A stretch of 64,000 bases of DNA from Branchiostoma belcheri (taxonomy: Eukaryota; Chordata; Leptocardii; Amphioxiformes; Branchiostomatidae), in contig NW_017803877.1 in assembly GCF_001625305.1 (NCBI RefSeq), positions 152,172-216,171 on the forward strand, written 5' to 3'. The position numbers and the translations under genes are program-made. Below the pieces are notes generated by a model, which saw only the letters and a program-made list of their open reading frames with translations, searched no databases and was not told where the DNA came from. Within the stretch, counting starts at the first letter, position 1; every line of letters begins with the position of its first letter. Of the stretch, positions 46,744 to 59,600 are shown piece by piece.

Positions 46744-47245
46744 AACATGACAAAAACAAGCCAAAACCCAAACCTCTGCTTGGATTGCATGATGTCAAAA
46801 GTGTATTGCGTTCAGATCATATGCCAACACTTGAGGTAACATACATTATTGAACATACTGTCTTGGACGTATGCTGAGGCAGGCCGATTTACAAATTACA
46901 TGCAGGAAAAATTTGACGTACATAGTTTTCACACTCTCACGTATGCGGTTTTCGAACCGTCAGGTTTTTGCCCGCGTGTAACCCGGGTTTTAAGACTCTT
47001 AACAGCTCTACTCAGTTAGAAGGTCAATGACAACACAAGCTGACAATGCCTGGCATATAGCCCATTCCCACGGGAACAGCCTACCCAGGCCACACAAGGT
47101 TAAACTTAATGATACAGTCATTGTGACATGTTTCACTGTCTCACCTAGTACCTAGGAATATCAACAACACTCCGCTGGTTCTTTTATTACGAGTATGAAC
47201 TGTGTTACACTTACAGAGCTAACCTAAGCTGCTATCATTTAACAA

Positions 47246-47645
47246 TAGTGATGCATACCTAAACTCAATTTCAGGTTCAGGTCCGGATTCAAGTCCAGAG
47301 GTTTAGGTTCAGTTCCGGACTTGTAAGTCCGGACCTAAACCCATGGCATATACAAAATTGCATGTTGGCAACCTTGCAATGTTGTCTGGGTGATAAAAAC
47401 TTTGGCCACATAACATGGAGGCCGGTATTTGACAATGCCCGATGGCAATGTTTTCTTCATTTTGCAGCAAAGATTTTGCAATCTACGGAAGGTTTTAGGT
47501 GGTTTGGAAAGAAAAGGGGTATGTGAAATGGTCTTTTATGGTAATAAGTCCGGACTCGGTTCTTGACTTTTAGGTTTTTTTGGACTTGAACCTAAACATT
47601 CTTACAAGTCCGGATCCAAGTCCAGCAAGCCGGTATGCATCACTA
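47246..47645. mobile_element. hAT-like non-autonomous element, 400 bp
   Basis: The terminal inverted repeats are TAGTGATGCATACC...GGTATGCATCACTA. The 8-bp direct repeat TTTAACAA flanks it exactly (47238-47245 and 47646-47653). Subterminal repeats of AAGTCCGGA / TCCGGACTT occur near both ends. There is no transposase frame. The TIR and 8-bp duplication place it with hAT elements. Confidence 0.85.
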
Positions 47646-48632
47646 TTTAACAATGACAGTTTAGTTGGTGAAGAATGATCAAGATCCAATTACAAAATTA
47701 GGACTTGGCATACTTAGGAGCTTAACACTGGCTCACATTTGCAAAAGGCAGAAAATACTAAGTCTGTAACAAGTGACACCTTTATACCTTACATTTGCGG
47801 TGGTTTTATTTTCGCCATTTTTGCAGTGAGTTCTTATTAACCTTAAAGCAAAATCATGACACCATAAATATATGTTTTGTATTCCTATTGTATGATTCAT
47901 ATATTTCACAGTAGTTTTAACCAAGAAGAACACCACAAAAACCTCCTTTTCCCTCATACTGCGAAATAAAACCACTGCAAAAATATGCAACTACAGTACT
48001 AGAAAGTGAATAATTTAGGCCACATTGTATCCCTGTGCTTTAGCAACGTTTTTTGGTTGGAATTTATTTGCCTGTGTGCATTAGTTTGGGATTCTTCAGA
48101 TCATGTCATCCACTGAATTAAGTCAGTGTGGCCTTTAATATATACATGTAGACATAGCATCTGGCAGGCTACAATGAAGCCATAACACCTGCATGCAAGC
48201 ACGCCCTGCGTGTAACCCGAGAGAGACTTACAGGTAACCAGAGAACATCATACCTTAAACTGAACAGTGTGTGGGTGAGTGTGATGGCATTAAAATCGTC
48301 TACAGCTAATTTAACTCACAGCGGGTGTTACAAAGACCCTTCGGGCCCTCTGCTGAAAAATTCAGCCATTGTCCTGGGAAATCACTACCTTTATGAACAA
48401 TTGGGTCAGTGGGAGAACTAATTGCATGTCTATCTCCATTACTGTTTGTCAGTCTAACTGCCTGTCACCTCCTTAATTATTAAACAAAGTGGCACATTAT
48501 TTTTTACAGCAATTTCTAAGAAGTCTGAACGAAAAAAGTACTGCAGATCAAGAAACTTTTGCAGTGGTTTTATATTTTGGCAAAAGGAGGGAATGGAAGG
48601 TTTTTGCAGTGTCTTAATTTTGCATTAATATT

Positions 48633-49596
48633 AAGGGCTCAAGATATTCCACCTGTATATGCAGGTTTGTGCAGGTAAAATTGGAGCTGTGCAGGTATTT
48701 TTGATGTCTACCTGCACTTAACCAGCACTGGTCCATGTACTGGGTACAATGTATATGCATGTTAGTGCAGGTAAACTACCTGTACCTAACCTGCACTGGT
48801 CCATGTACTGGGTATATGCAGGTTAGTGCAGGTGGAATTGGAGCTGTGCAGGAATTTGTGATGTCTACCTGCACTGGTCCATGACAAACCCAGCCCCAGA
48901 CACGAGTAGAGGGACACATGACCAACAATGGTCAAATTGCAAAAAACTGCTGTGCATTCTTCAAAGTATATTTGCAGTGTCACAAATTTGCAATGCCCAT
49001 GAAAGAAATTGTGACCTTCAAATACGTTGAATATGAAAGCATTATCTGTGCCAAAAGGTTGCCAAACACGCTTTAGAATATGACAGTCATCTCTCTACTC
49101 TATATCCTTCATTGCCAAATTTGGCTGTGATGTGCAATGTACGGATGAAAATCTTTGAAGTTGAATGTGACTTTCAGATGTCCTGGCATGGGATCTATCC
49201 AGCGGTTTATCTCCAAGCAGATGTTGGGAGTGAAGATCATTATACATGTACATGTACATACAACATTGTAGGTATACAGCACAAGTTGGTTGTTGTCTTT
49301 TATGCCAAGCAAATTGTCACATCTGGGTATAAGGCTACTGCACCACTCAGACTTTGAGAAGAATGGACCATATTAAAACTGTTCAGAAACCATTGCAATC
49401 ATTTCTTTTATACATGTACTTAATGGGTGGTAACAGTTAATGGAGCAAATAAAAATCTGCATACACCTACGTACATTTGTATATAATCTAAACTCAGTGC
49501 AGGTTAGGTGCGTGTAGACATCAGAAATACCTGCACAACTCCAATTTTACCTGCACTAAGGTGCATATGCACCCTGTCCCAGTACTTTGAGCCCTG
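48633..49596. mobile_element. Element with inverted GGGCTCAA ends and GCAGGTTAGTGCAGG repeats
   Basis: The left end GGGCTCAAGATATT and the right end AGTACTTTGAGCCC are inverted. Inside both ends lie copies of GTGCAGGTAAAATTGGAG and GATGTCTACCTGCAC, in direct orientation at the left (three or four reiterations, 48660-48880) and inverted at the right (49497-49556). The right half recurs at 52471-53180. It has no coding capacity. Confidence 0.5.
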
Positions 49597-51639
49597 GATA
49601 GTCAGCGTGATGCAATGAATTTTGGTTTAAAATGATTGATACATGTATTTTGCTGGTGAAATTCTTGTCAATTTTTGTGACAGCAGCTGCATAGACTATA
49701 GAGTGCCTGTCTATACTATAGAGGTAATCAGGTGTGTAAAATAGCTAGGACACTGCACACAACCACCACACCCAGAATAACAAGAATGTACAATATGTCA
49801 AGGACATTCAATTTGGTTACTCTATAAGCAGAGCCTGAGGTTTAGGCTCCATCTCATTTCTGACAATCATGTTTATAGGCATTTTTATCAGGTTTTCTTT
49901 TTTGTATTGGTAGTCTGTATCACTTTTTCCGCTAGCCAGACTACAGTGCCGTATTGGACACTGCCAATTTGATATACACGTACAAGTCTTGCTAATTTGA
50001 TACTGCCTTGTAGCCACCATAAGATGTGCTTAGAAATTAAGATTTTATTTTAGTTCACCATACATTGTATTTGCTGTTATAGGTTTTTGATTAGAGAGAG
50101 AATCATTCAAGGGAAGAGTGCAAATCATTACTAATATTGTAATTATCACACAATAATGTGAGAGGAGGTATGGGACATTACAGTCAATACATAATTCACC
50201 AAAGCTTCCTCAAGATATAAATTATATTGATATCAATATTTGCAGTATGTACAACAAAAAGGATCTGTAACAGTGAAGTGACAAGCAAAAGTTTTATAAC
50301 TAAGTACAAACCTTATAATCTCTGCTGGTTTGCGTGATATCAGTCTCTGAAGACTGCTCACTGGTCTTCTGTAAACAAACAAACTTTATATTCAGTATAA
50401 CAATGATATGTAACAATGTAACAAAAAATATCATATCCCATGTTTACATATCAAAGGCATAGAAAAACACAGCAGAGCATAATCAAAGATATTTGGAAGG
50501 TCGTTATGATTTTATATAGTGACATAAATTCTAACAATCCTACATAATAACAATACTCAGTAAATACAATAAACAGTACTAATTAACAGTACTAAAAAAT
50601 CAATATGAATGCGCAAGGCTTACTTATGCAAATAATCATAATACGTGTATTAATTTTGTTTGTTTTGAAATATCTGTGTAATATTTTATGGGGTTATATC
50701 ATGGAACTTTAACCCTTGGTTCAATATCAGTATCTCCCGGATTCAATATCAGTATCAACATGCATAGGAGATATGATATGATCCTACAAATTTCTTCTGT
50801 ATAATAGTAATTTTCGAATGCTATGACATAATATTACGACTCCTTTCTCCCTCTGGAATACACATGTAGTATGGCTGCCCCCCTCCCCCATGCTATATAG
50901 CGGAACGCCCATCGCGTTTGACAGGTAGTTCCCTCGCAAAGCAAGGCCTCACTTTACACGTATCTGTCAATTATGGGTTACCTTCAAGCTTAAGTCGTTT
51001 AAATTAGTGACTTGAAGAATATAAAAGGAACCAAGATTGGCAAGCGAAGGCAGATTTTAAATGTTACAGGGGGCCTCGGTGCAGTGTACCAAAGCCTGGG
51101 GAGGGCGTCACGAAACGCGACCTATATTCCATCCAGATATCGGTGTATCTATTATGCGTAACTCCACAACCATACCGCTAAATGATGCACGGATTTGTTA
51201 TAAATAGTTTTTCATTCAGTGTTATGAAGAATACGAGCGTAGAACGGAGCACAAAGCCATGTTTACAACTCACCTCCTGACCTAACGCACCCCCACACTC
51301 CAAAATGGCCGTCCGTCGGTTCGACCGGCACTCGGGACTACTCGGAAAGCCGACGAGGCCCGAAGTGTTTCCGACGTCGGCACGACACTCGCGCCCCCTG
51401 GGGAGCGTTACACTTGGGACTTCCCTATCCAGGTTTGACCAGCCGAAGAACAGATACGAGGTATGTGGACGTGAGGAATTTCTTGGTTGGGAATTAAATT
51501 ACCGAGGACCTTTCCCCACACATAATTGTCCTGATCTGTATCCAATTTCATTTTATCCTAGTGAGAAAAGGGCCAAGGTGTCAGATATTTTTAATCATCT
51601 GTGCTGCATAGCTTACTTATTCAGTTCAGATTACTGATA
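48879..51639. repeat. Large duplicated block, copy 1
   Basis: About 2.76 kb matches 52471-55187 in order and orientation with small indels and a few percent substitutions. It contains the inferred first exon of SRSF3-like gene 2. The two copies are separated by about 0.8 kb of other sequence and a 20-N gap. The likeliest cause is two haplotypes both placed in the assembly; a real tandem duplication is the alternative. Confidence 0.85.
51274..51330 (-). promoter_or_regulatory. Inferred non-coding first exon of SRSF3-like gene 2
   Basis: On the minus strand CGGCCATTTTGGAGTG leads to TTAGGTCAGGAG|GTGAGTTGTA (donor edge 51274). It resembles the first exon of gene 1 at 34409. The surrounding sequence is CpG-rich (51300-51440). 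A second near-identical copy ends at 54818 because of the block duplication. The 5' limit is not defined. Confidence 0.45.
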
Positions 51640-52450
51640 CAGTCAAACCTGTACTAGCGGTCACCTTGGCATCGCTACGTTTTCATGTTCAAAAATGACC
51701 AAAAACGGAAAATAAACGGCAACAGATGAACAATTATTTTGCTGTTAACTAAATGGACAGCATCTTGGTACAAAAAAATCTTGTTTACATGGTTGGAATT
51801 CGTTGTGGCGATGTCGGTCATGCGAAGCACTCACCAAAGAACAAAAACATGGCGATGTCATTCTCTTCCACTTTTCGACTTACGGTACTAGTAACGTGGC
51901 GATTGCGGAGAAACGATGGCAAAAGCGGAAAGACAGACGTCGAACTTATTTCACAAGGTGGATGTGATTCAACTGACAGCGAGTGAGAGGGAATTACCGG
52001 TCGAAGGAGCTAGATTAAAGGAGTTTGCAGTCGGAAGAAACATGGCTTGGAGTCGACAGAAACTTTGTTGCTTGATTCCCTTTCAAGTTTTCTGTAGGTA
52101 ACATCGATGTTACACGTACACAAGAAAAGTAAATGGCAACCAGTGATTTTGTATATTTTAGTGGGAAGGTTTCAGTAGTATCATGTCGAGTGCATGCAGT
52201 TTTGATACATAATTTTTTTTTCAAGCCCACAACTAAAGCAAAAGAACAACAATTGTATTATAACATGTAATGTTACATTTGAAAAGAGACTTACCTGTGC
52301 AATGAATGTTTTCATATGTTTGAGAATAAAGACATAAATACATCTTTGTTCAATGGTACTGAAAGCAATGTGTCACTTTGGGGGGGGGGGGGGCAACGTA
52401 ACCGCCGATTCTCTATAGTGGTCACCTGGCCATAGTGGTCAATTTTGGCC
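51640..52450. other. Sequence between duplicated blocks
   Basis: No gene is recognised. It starts ACAGTCAAACCTGTACTAGC just where copy 1 stops. Before the gap it holds a 12-G run and TATAGTGGTCACCTGGCCAT, which suggests an interspersed repeat interrupted by the gap. Confidence 0.4.
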
Positions 52451-52470
52451 NNNNNNNNNNNNNNNNNNNN
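52451..52470. other. Assembly gap (20 N)
   Basis: Twenty undetermined bases precede the second copy of the 2.7-kb block. The missing left end of that copy probably lies in the gap. Confidence 0.98.
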
Positions 52471-55187
52471 CCATGACAAAACCAGCTCCAGACACAAGTA
52501 GAGGGACACATGACCAACAATGGTCAAATTGCAAAAAACTGCTGTGCATTCTTCAAAGTATATTTGCAGTGTCACAAATTTGCAATGCCCATGAAAGAAA
52601 TTGTGACCTTCAAATACGTTGAATATGAAAGCATTATCTGTGCCAAAAGGTTGCCAAACACGCTTTAGAATATGACAGTCATCTCTCTACTCTATATCCT
52701 TCATTGCCAAATTTGGCTGTGATGTGCAATGTACGGATGAAAATCTTTGAAGTTGAATGTGACTTTCAGATGTCCTGGCATGGGATCTATCCAGCGGTTT
52801 ATCTCCAAGCAGATGTTGGGAGTGAAGATCATTATACATGTACATGTACATACAACATTGTAGGTATACAGCACAAGTTGGTTGTTGTCTTTTATGCCAA
52901 GCAACTTGTCACATCTGGGAATAAGGCTACTGCACCACTCAGACTTTGAGAAGAATGGACCATATTAAAACTGTTCAGAAACTATTGCAATCATTTCTTT
53001 TATACTTCATGGGTGGTAACAGTGAATGGAACAAATAAAAATCTGCATACACCTACGTACATTTGTATATAAACACAGTGCAGGTTAGGTGCGTGTAGAC
53101 ATCAGAAATACCTGCACAGCTCCAATTTTACCTGCACTAAGGTGCATATGCACCCAGTACATTTGTACTTTGAGCCCTGGACAGTCAGCATGATGCAATG
53201 AATTTTGGTATAAAATGATTGATACATGTATTTTACTGGTGAAATTCTTGTCCAATTATTTTCGTGACAGCAGCTGCATAGACTATAGAGTGCCTGTCTA
53301 TACTGTAGAGGTAATCAGGTGTGTAAAATAGCTAGGACACTGCAGTGCACACAACCACCACACCCAGAATAACAAGATAACAAGAATGTACAATATGTCA
53401 AGGACATTCAATTTAGTTACTAGTACTCTCCAAGCAGAGTTTTAGGCTCCATCTCATATTTGACATGTTTATATACATTTTTATCAGGTTTTCTTCTTTT
53501 TGTATTAGTAGTCTGTATCATTTTATTTTTCGCTACCCAGACTACAGTGCCATATTGGACACTGCCAATTTGATAGACAAGTCTTCCTAATTTGATACTG
53601 TTTTGTAGCCACCAAAAGTTGATAAAGTTCACCATACATTGTAATTGTTGTTATAGACTTTTGTTTAGATTAGAGAGACAATCATTCATAGGAAGAGTGC
53701 AAATCATTATATTGTAATTATCAGAGTGAGACAATAATGTGAGATGAGGGTACTAATATGTGATGTTACCGCCTATCATCATGCCTAATTCACCAAAGCT
53801 TCCACCAGATACAAATTATATTGATATCAATATTGAAGATGTGCAACAAAAAGGATTGGTAACAGTGAAAGTGACAAATAAAGATAAGCTTAAGTTTTGT
53901 AAGTACAAACCTTTTAATCCCTGCTGGTTGGCGTAATATCAGTATAGTATCTGAAGACTGCTCCCTGGTCTTATGTAAACAAACAAACAAACATATTCAG
54001 TACAAAAATAAACATCATATCCCATGTTTATATACTGTATCAAAGACATAGAAAAACACAGCTGAGCAGTGAGCATAATCAAAGATATGTGCAAGGTCAT
54101 TATGATTTTATATAGTGACATAAATTCTAACATTCCTACATAATAACAATACTCAGTACTAAAAAATCAATATGAATGCGCAAGGCTTACTTATGTAAAT
54201 AATCATAATAACGTTACATGTATTAATTTTGTTTGTTTTGAAATATCTGTGTAATATTTTATGGGGTTATATCATGGAAGTTTAAAACCTTGGTTCAATA
54301 TCAGTATCTCCCGGATTCAATATCAGTATCAACATGCATAGGAGATATGATAAGATCCTACAAATTTCTTCTGTATAATAGTAATTTTCGAATGCTATTA
54401 CACATGTTGTATGGCTGCCCCCCTCCCCCATGCTCTATAGCGGAACGCCCATCGCATAATTTTTGACAGGTAGTTCCCTCGCAAAGCTAGGCCTCACTTT
54501 AATGTATCTGTCAATTATGGGTTACCTTCAAGTTTTAGTCGTTTAAATTAGTGACTTGAGGAATATAAAAGGAACCAAGATTGGCAAGCGAAGGCCGGTT
54601 TAAAATTTTACAGGGGGCCTCGGCCCGGTGCACCAAAGCCTGGGGAGGGCGTCACGAAACGCGACCTATATTCCATCCAGATATCGGTGTATCTCTTACG
54701 CGTAACTCCACAACCATACCGCTAAATGATGCACGGATTTGTTATAAATAGTTTTTCATTCAGCGTCATGAAGAATACGAGAGTAGAATGGAGCACAAAG
54801 CCATGTTTACAACTCACCTCCTGACCTAACGCACCCCCACACTCCAAAATGGCCGTCCGTCGGTTCGACCGGCACTCGGGACTACTCGGAAAGCCGACGA
54901 GGCCCGAAGTGTTTCCGAAGTCGGCACGACACTCGCGCCCCCTGGGGAGCGTTACACTTGGGACTTCCCTATCCAGGTTTGACCAGCCGAAAAAAGAACA
55001 GATACGGGGTATGTGGACGTAAGGAATGTCTTGGTTGGGAATTAAATTACTGAGGGCCTTTCCCCACACATAATTGTCCTCATCTGTATCCAATTTCATT
55101 TTATCCTAGTGAGAAAAGGGCCATGGTGTCAGATATTTTTAATCATCTGTGCTTCATAGCTTACTTATTCAGTTCAGATTACTGATA
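52471..55187. repeat. Large duplicated block, copy 2
   Basis: It matches 48879-51639, including the CpG-rich first exon/promoter (donor edge 54818). It ends at ACTGATA, after which the sequence is unrelated to what follows copy 1. Confidence 0.85.
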
Positions 55188-55380
55188 TTTGGTTTCACAC
55201 AACTTTTCATTTATTCTTATTACTTGTAACGTTTCATGCGAGTATTTCGCTCCACGTCATAACTCGGTGTACTGTAACGAATAGTATCCCATACAATAAT
55301 TTGACCCCCCCTCATTTCCACATGCATATGCAGCCTCACCTGTTGCACAATTAATACACACACAAAGATATCTGGTGATC

Positions 55381-55386
55381 TTTATT
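55381..55386 (-). terminator. AATAAA polyadenylation signal, SRSF7-like gene
   Basis: TTTATT on the plus strand is AATAAA on the minus strand, about 1.3 kb past the stop codon of the SRSF7-like gene. It implies a long 3'UTR (55.4-56.7 kb). Confidence 0.4.
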
Positions 55387-56696
55387 AAAAGCACATCAAA
55401 CATTCAAAAACAGCGGACGAAGCACTGGCGGTAAGAAATAGAAGGACCTTCTCGAAAAAGCAACAGAAAATCACTGGACAAGAAGGCTACATCATAAACT
55501 GCTTCCAAAGCTGGTTCAGACAAGTGTAGAGCTAGTTGCAGAAATTTCTGTTACTAACGTTCATGGAACACCTATACAGAAATAACAAAACCCAACTAAC
55601 AGTTATTATTACACCATATACAGGAAATCTCACGGTATGACTCCACTTACACCTATTATTTGTCACAATATCACTACCAGTCTAATAAATTTCACATATT
55701 CACCAAAAGAAAACTTCAAATAGTAATTCAAGATGATGAACTTGTCTCTTCCAGTATCTATTTTAGAAGCTCCGGCTGAAGTATTGCAGACAAGCTTGGT
55801 CAGAGGAAGTTACTGTTCTTGACAGACTATGGCAGAACTACAGGTAATGGAATGTACTATACTAGACACATTTTTATGAATGCTCAAAAAAGTTGGCTTC
55901 AACTGTAGCATCGCATGATTTCTCAGCATCAACTAGACATTCATCCCTTAGCTGCACAGGTAATACCAAAGCTAGCGGATATATGCGATACATTTCTCCA
56001 ATAATATAATGCCATCACCTCCATATACAGGAATATAGGGCCAAACAGCTCTGCTAGCAAAAGGACTTTCAAGGTTTCTTTCACCACTTTAATCCAACAA
56101 TACCAGCTATGTTTGTACAGCACTAGTCATACTCATACTCAACTTCTTTTTTCTTCCCTTTTTCAGAGTAAATCCTTGGAGGAGGAAGGATTTCAACAAT
56201 GACATCTCACAGAGATTCAACCAAATCTTCAAAATGGTGGCAGGAAAAAGTTTTTACGACTGTTTCCTCTTATTCAAGTCTTAAAAAACTTTCATGCCAC
56301 CAAATTGAATAATCAAGATTACCGTTTTTTTGTTCCTTCTTGACATTGTTGTTTTCCAGTGGATGGTAGCATGCTTTCACAATGGAAAACATTTGATGGA
56401 ATTGGTTATTGAACCCCCACATTTACTCCACAATCCTCCACAGGATTTACACAGTTGAAGGGAAATACCAAACATCATATTTCTTTAAAACAAAATTTTA
56501 TCTTACATTTTTTTTTTCTTGCTACAGAGGGGGCTGTGATTCAGAGGCCTGCTCATGTCTACTTCATTACCAAGGTCTCCCGACAGCCCGACCAACTCTT
56601 TTAACACTTACACTAAATTTACAAGATGAAATGTGGTAAAGGTTTGTGTCTCTCTGCAGTTCCAGTTGGCCTGGAGCTGAGAGGAGGTAGCTTGCT

Positions 56697-59600
56697 TCAG
56701 TCGTCGTTTTCCTTCTGCACATCATCTACTCCGTTCTCTTTAAGCTTGTCTGGAGAGCCACTGCAACAACAGAGAAGATGGTCTTACACATTTGCACCGA
56801 TGTTAAAGAGGCAATTGCATACTCTCAAAGCCTCATCACTACATTCTACCACTTCACATGCATTTGTAATGGTCATTACCCACCAGGCAATCATGAAACA
56901 GGATGTTAAACACATGGTTTCTTTAAAATGATACTCATATTAGGGGCTTGCAGAACTATCCATGTTGGTAAGAGGAGGGTTGTCTAACCTGCGTCCACGT
57001 GACGGGGAACGGGAGCGCTTCTCTGGAGTCCTTGACCTGGAGCGCGATTCGCGCCGGGAGCCAGACCTGGGGAGAAAATGGGTAGAACTTTGTGAGATTT
57101 TTGCTGTTCAAAAAGGCTGTCTATATCATCAAAAATAGTAACTGGGCAAAAGTAGACAGGTTTTATATAAAGTATGTGAACATCTATTAAGTGTCTATAG
57201 TTGCAAGAAAGCTCAACACCAAATTTACACCATGATGCTTATGATAGTTTAAGAGGTGACAATTTTACAAAGTGCCAATCACTAGTTTTGTGACCTGGAA
57301 CGACAATTGTATGAAGTTTTCCATTTGACATGGTGACAATGCCGTTCTGTTACCCTATCCACATAAGTGGTTTATCACAATCTACCCACCTGCTGCGTGG
57401 AGTGTGGCTGCGGGACCTGCTGCGGCGGGACCTGCTGCGGCTCCGACTGCGGGAGCGGGAGGGCGAGCGAGACCGGCTCCTGCTGTAGCTCCTCCTGCGG
57501 TCGCGGCTGCGGGACCTGGAGCGGGACCGCGTGCGGCGGCGGCGGTCACGGCTGCGAGAACGGCTCCTGTCGGGGGCACAGACACAACAAACCGTCAGCT
57601 CAGCCCGAGTTAACGGTGGGAACATTCGCATGACATTGTCAACCTTTCTGGGCCTGGCCTTCTTCCATGGACCTGCAGTAGCTTACACGGGAGTCAAAAG
57701 CAACATTTACGCCTGTCTTTATATAAAACTGATTCCCCCAAACTACTTTGACAACTGATTACTGCATACAGCAATAGTCATATTTGGCCTCAGCGCGAAC
57801 TTCAATGCTGTCATGAATACGTGTTTAGTAAGATCCAATGAAACAAGATTTGGTTGTGTGGTGTAGAACAGAATTACATGCACCGTCGTACTTTAGTGGT
57901 GTGAGTAAAGAGAATTTGAGTAGTGAATACCCCCAAAGGGCCTTGTGACAAGATTTCGTAGAAAGACTGAACCAGATTGGTCACAATTTTATCAGTGATT
58001 GAAAGGAGAGGTCTTTTAGGTAGTAGGCAGTTTTGAAGTAAGGAAAAGTAAGAGATTGATTTCAGGAAGATAGTTTGGGTCAAAGAGTTGTAGTAAATGA
58101 TCTGTAAAGTTCAGACTGGCACTGCTTGAATTTATCCAGAGAATTTTTTGTAAGACAAAGAGAAGACACAGGTTCAGAAAAAGAATGTGGATCATTCAGT
58201 CCTTTTAAAAAGTGTTACTGGTATATTTTTGGACAGCATGTTTTTTAGAGAAGGAAGTTTTGGTGACATTTTACTTATGTACCAAGGAAACCCCCTTAGC
58301 ATATAACAATGCACAACATTGGATGCAGTGAACATCAACATCTTGTTGGTAACAATGCTTAGCCAAAATTAGTATTTTTTATTGCCTTTCGACCAGACAA
58401 GAGTTATGTTCAAATCAGCCTGAACACAAGTGCTCCCTGTCAACTGTAGCTGTACAAAACTTCCACAACATTCAGTACTGCAGGGACAAGCAATTTTCAT
58501 AGCATCTCACCACCTCCCATCCTCACAGCAAAAATTATCTTTCCTTCTTTACAAGAAAGGAAAAATAACAGTGTTCTCTCTACAAAAACAGTATTTTGTA
58601 AAATTGCCAAAAAATTTTGGTCGTCTTTAAATCATCATGCTGTTCAAATTTAGTTTAAAAAAAAAACAGTTGAAAACTACTTTTATGTATAGTTCTTAGC
58701 CATGTGGCTAACCTGTATAAGATGTGAGGTGGTGCAGTACATACCTACCCTAACTGCAGCAAACTTAACTACAGACAGTATATGGCACCTGGTTTACTGG
58801 AGTCGAATCTACTGTCGTAACACTGCACAGTGCAGATTGTCGGACAATCTCACACATAATCAACGGTATGGTAGAATGCTGGGTGAGTAGGTCGATCAAC
58901 TCGGGCTCACACAAGGGCCGAATGTGTCGACGGCTGAGCCGAAACTGACTTGAGAGCCGTTTTCTGAATGGCCGATGGTCGACTTTATCGGATTGGTGGA
59001 TGTGTGGGAGGAACACATGCTGGGATTGGCTAGCTGATCATGAGCGTGGCGACAACTGTATGCTGATTGGCTCAGCGCCGATCACATGATGTAGACTACG
59101 CTGATTGGCGAGTGCCGATCAGGGAAGTGTGCCACACGCCTGGCGCCCACAGAAGGTACATGGAGAACTTTCAACGACTCATGTGGTGCGTGTGGAGAAC
59201 TGACTCAAGGAGGAAAACCGCCTGCAAGTTTTACACCAAGTGGCACAGAATAAGTATAATAAGTATGCAGAAAAGAAAAATATTTCATGTGCAATAAGAG
59301 ATGCGCATACAGATGTAAGGCAACCATTACCATGTCCAAAATGTTCTCATATCACAAGTCATCAAGAGTCTTAGATATTACTTAACTGGCTACCAATGCC
59401 ACAAGCTTTTCTTCAGTATATTGCACCGTTTAGAATTCATTTGGGTCATTCATGTAGTGTCTTTTTTTTTGCAAATCATCAACAATGTCATTACTTCAAA
59501 ATCATGGTTACCACATTGCAGCGATTTACATCATCAATAGAATGCTGAAAGCTGACAACAAGAACATTTTAGAAATGGGATGGAAACCTTACAGAAAAAG

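Noticed and set aside
49112-49357. Open frame present in both copies of the duplicated block (49112-49357, 52704-52949)
   Set aside because: It is conserved only because the whole block is duplicated; there is no domain, and it lies within a repeat element.
57367-57633. Cys/Gly-rich and Ala-rich plus-strand frames
   Set aside because: They are antisense shadows of the RS-domain exon of the SRSF7-like gene (57390-57566).
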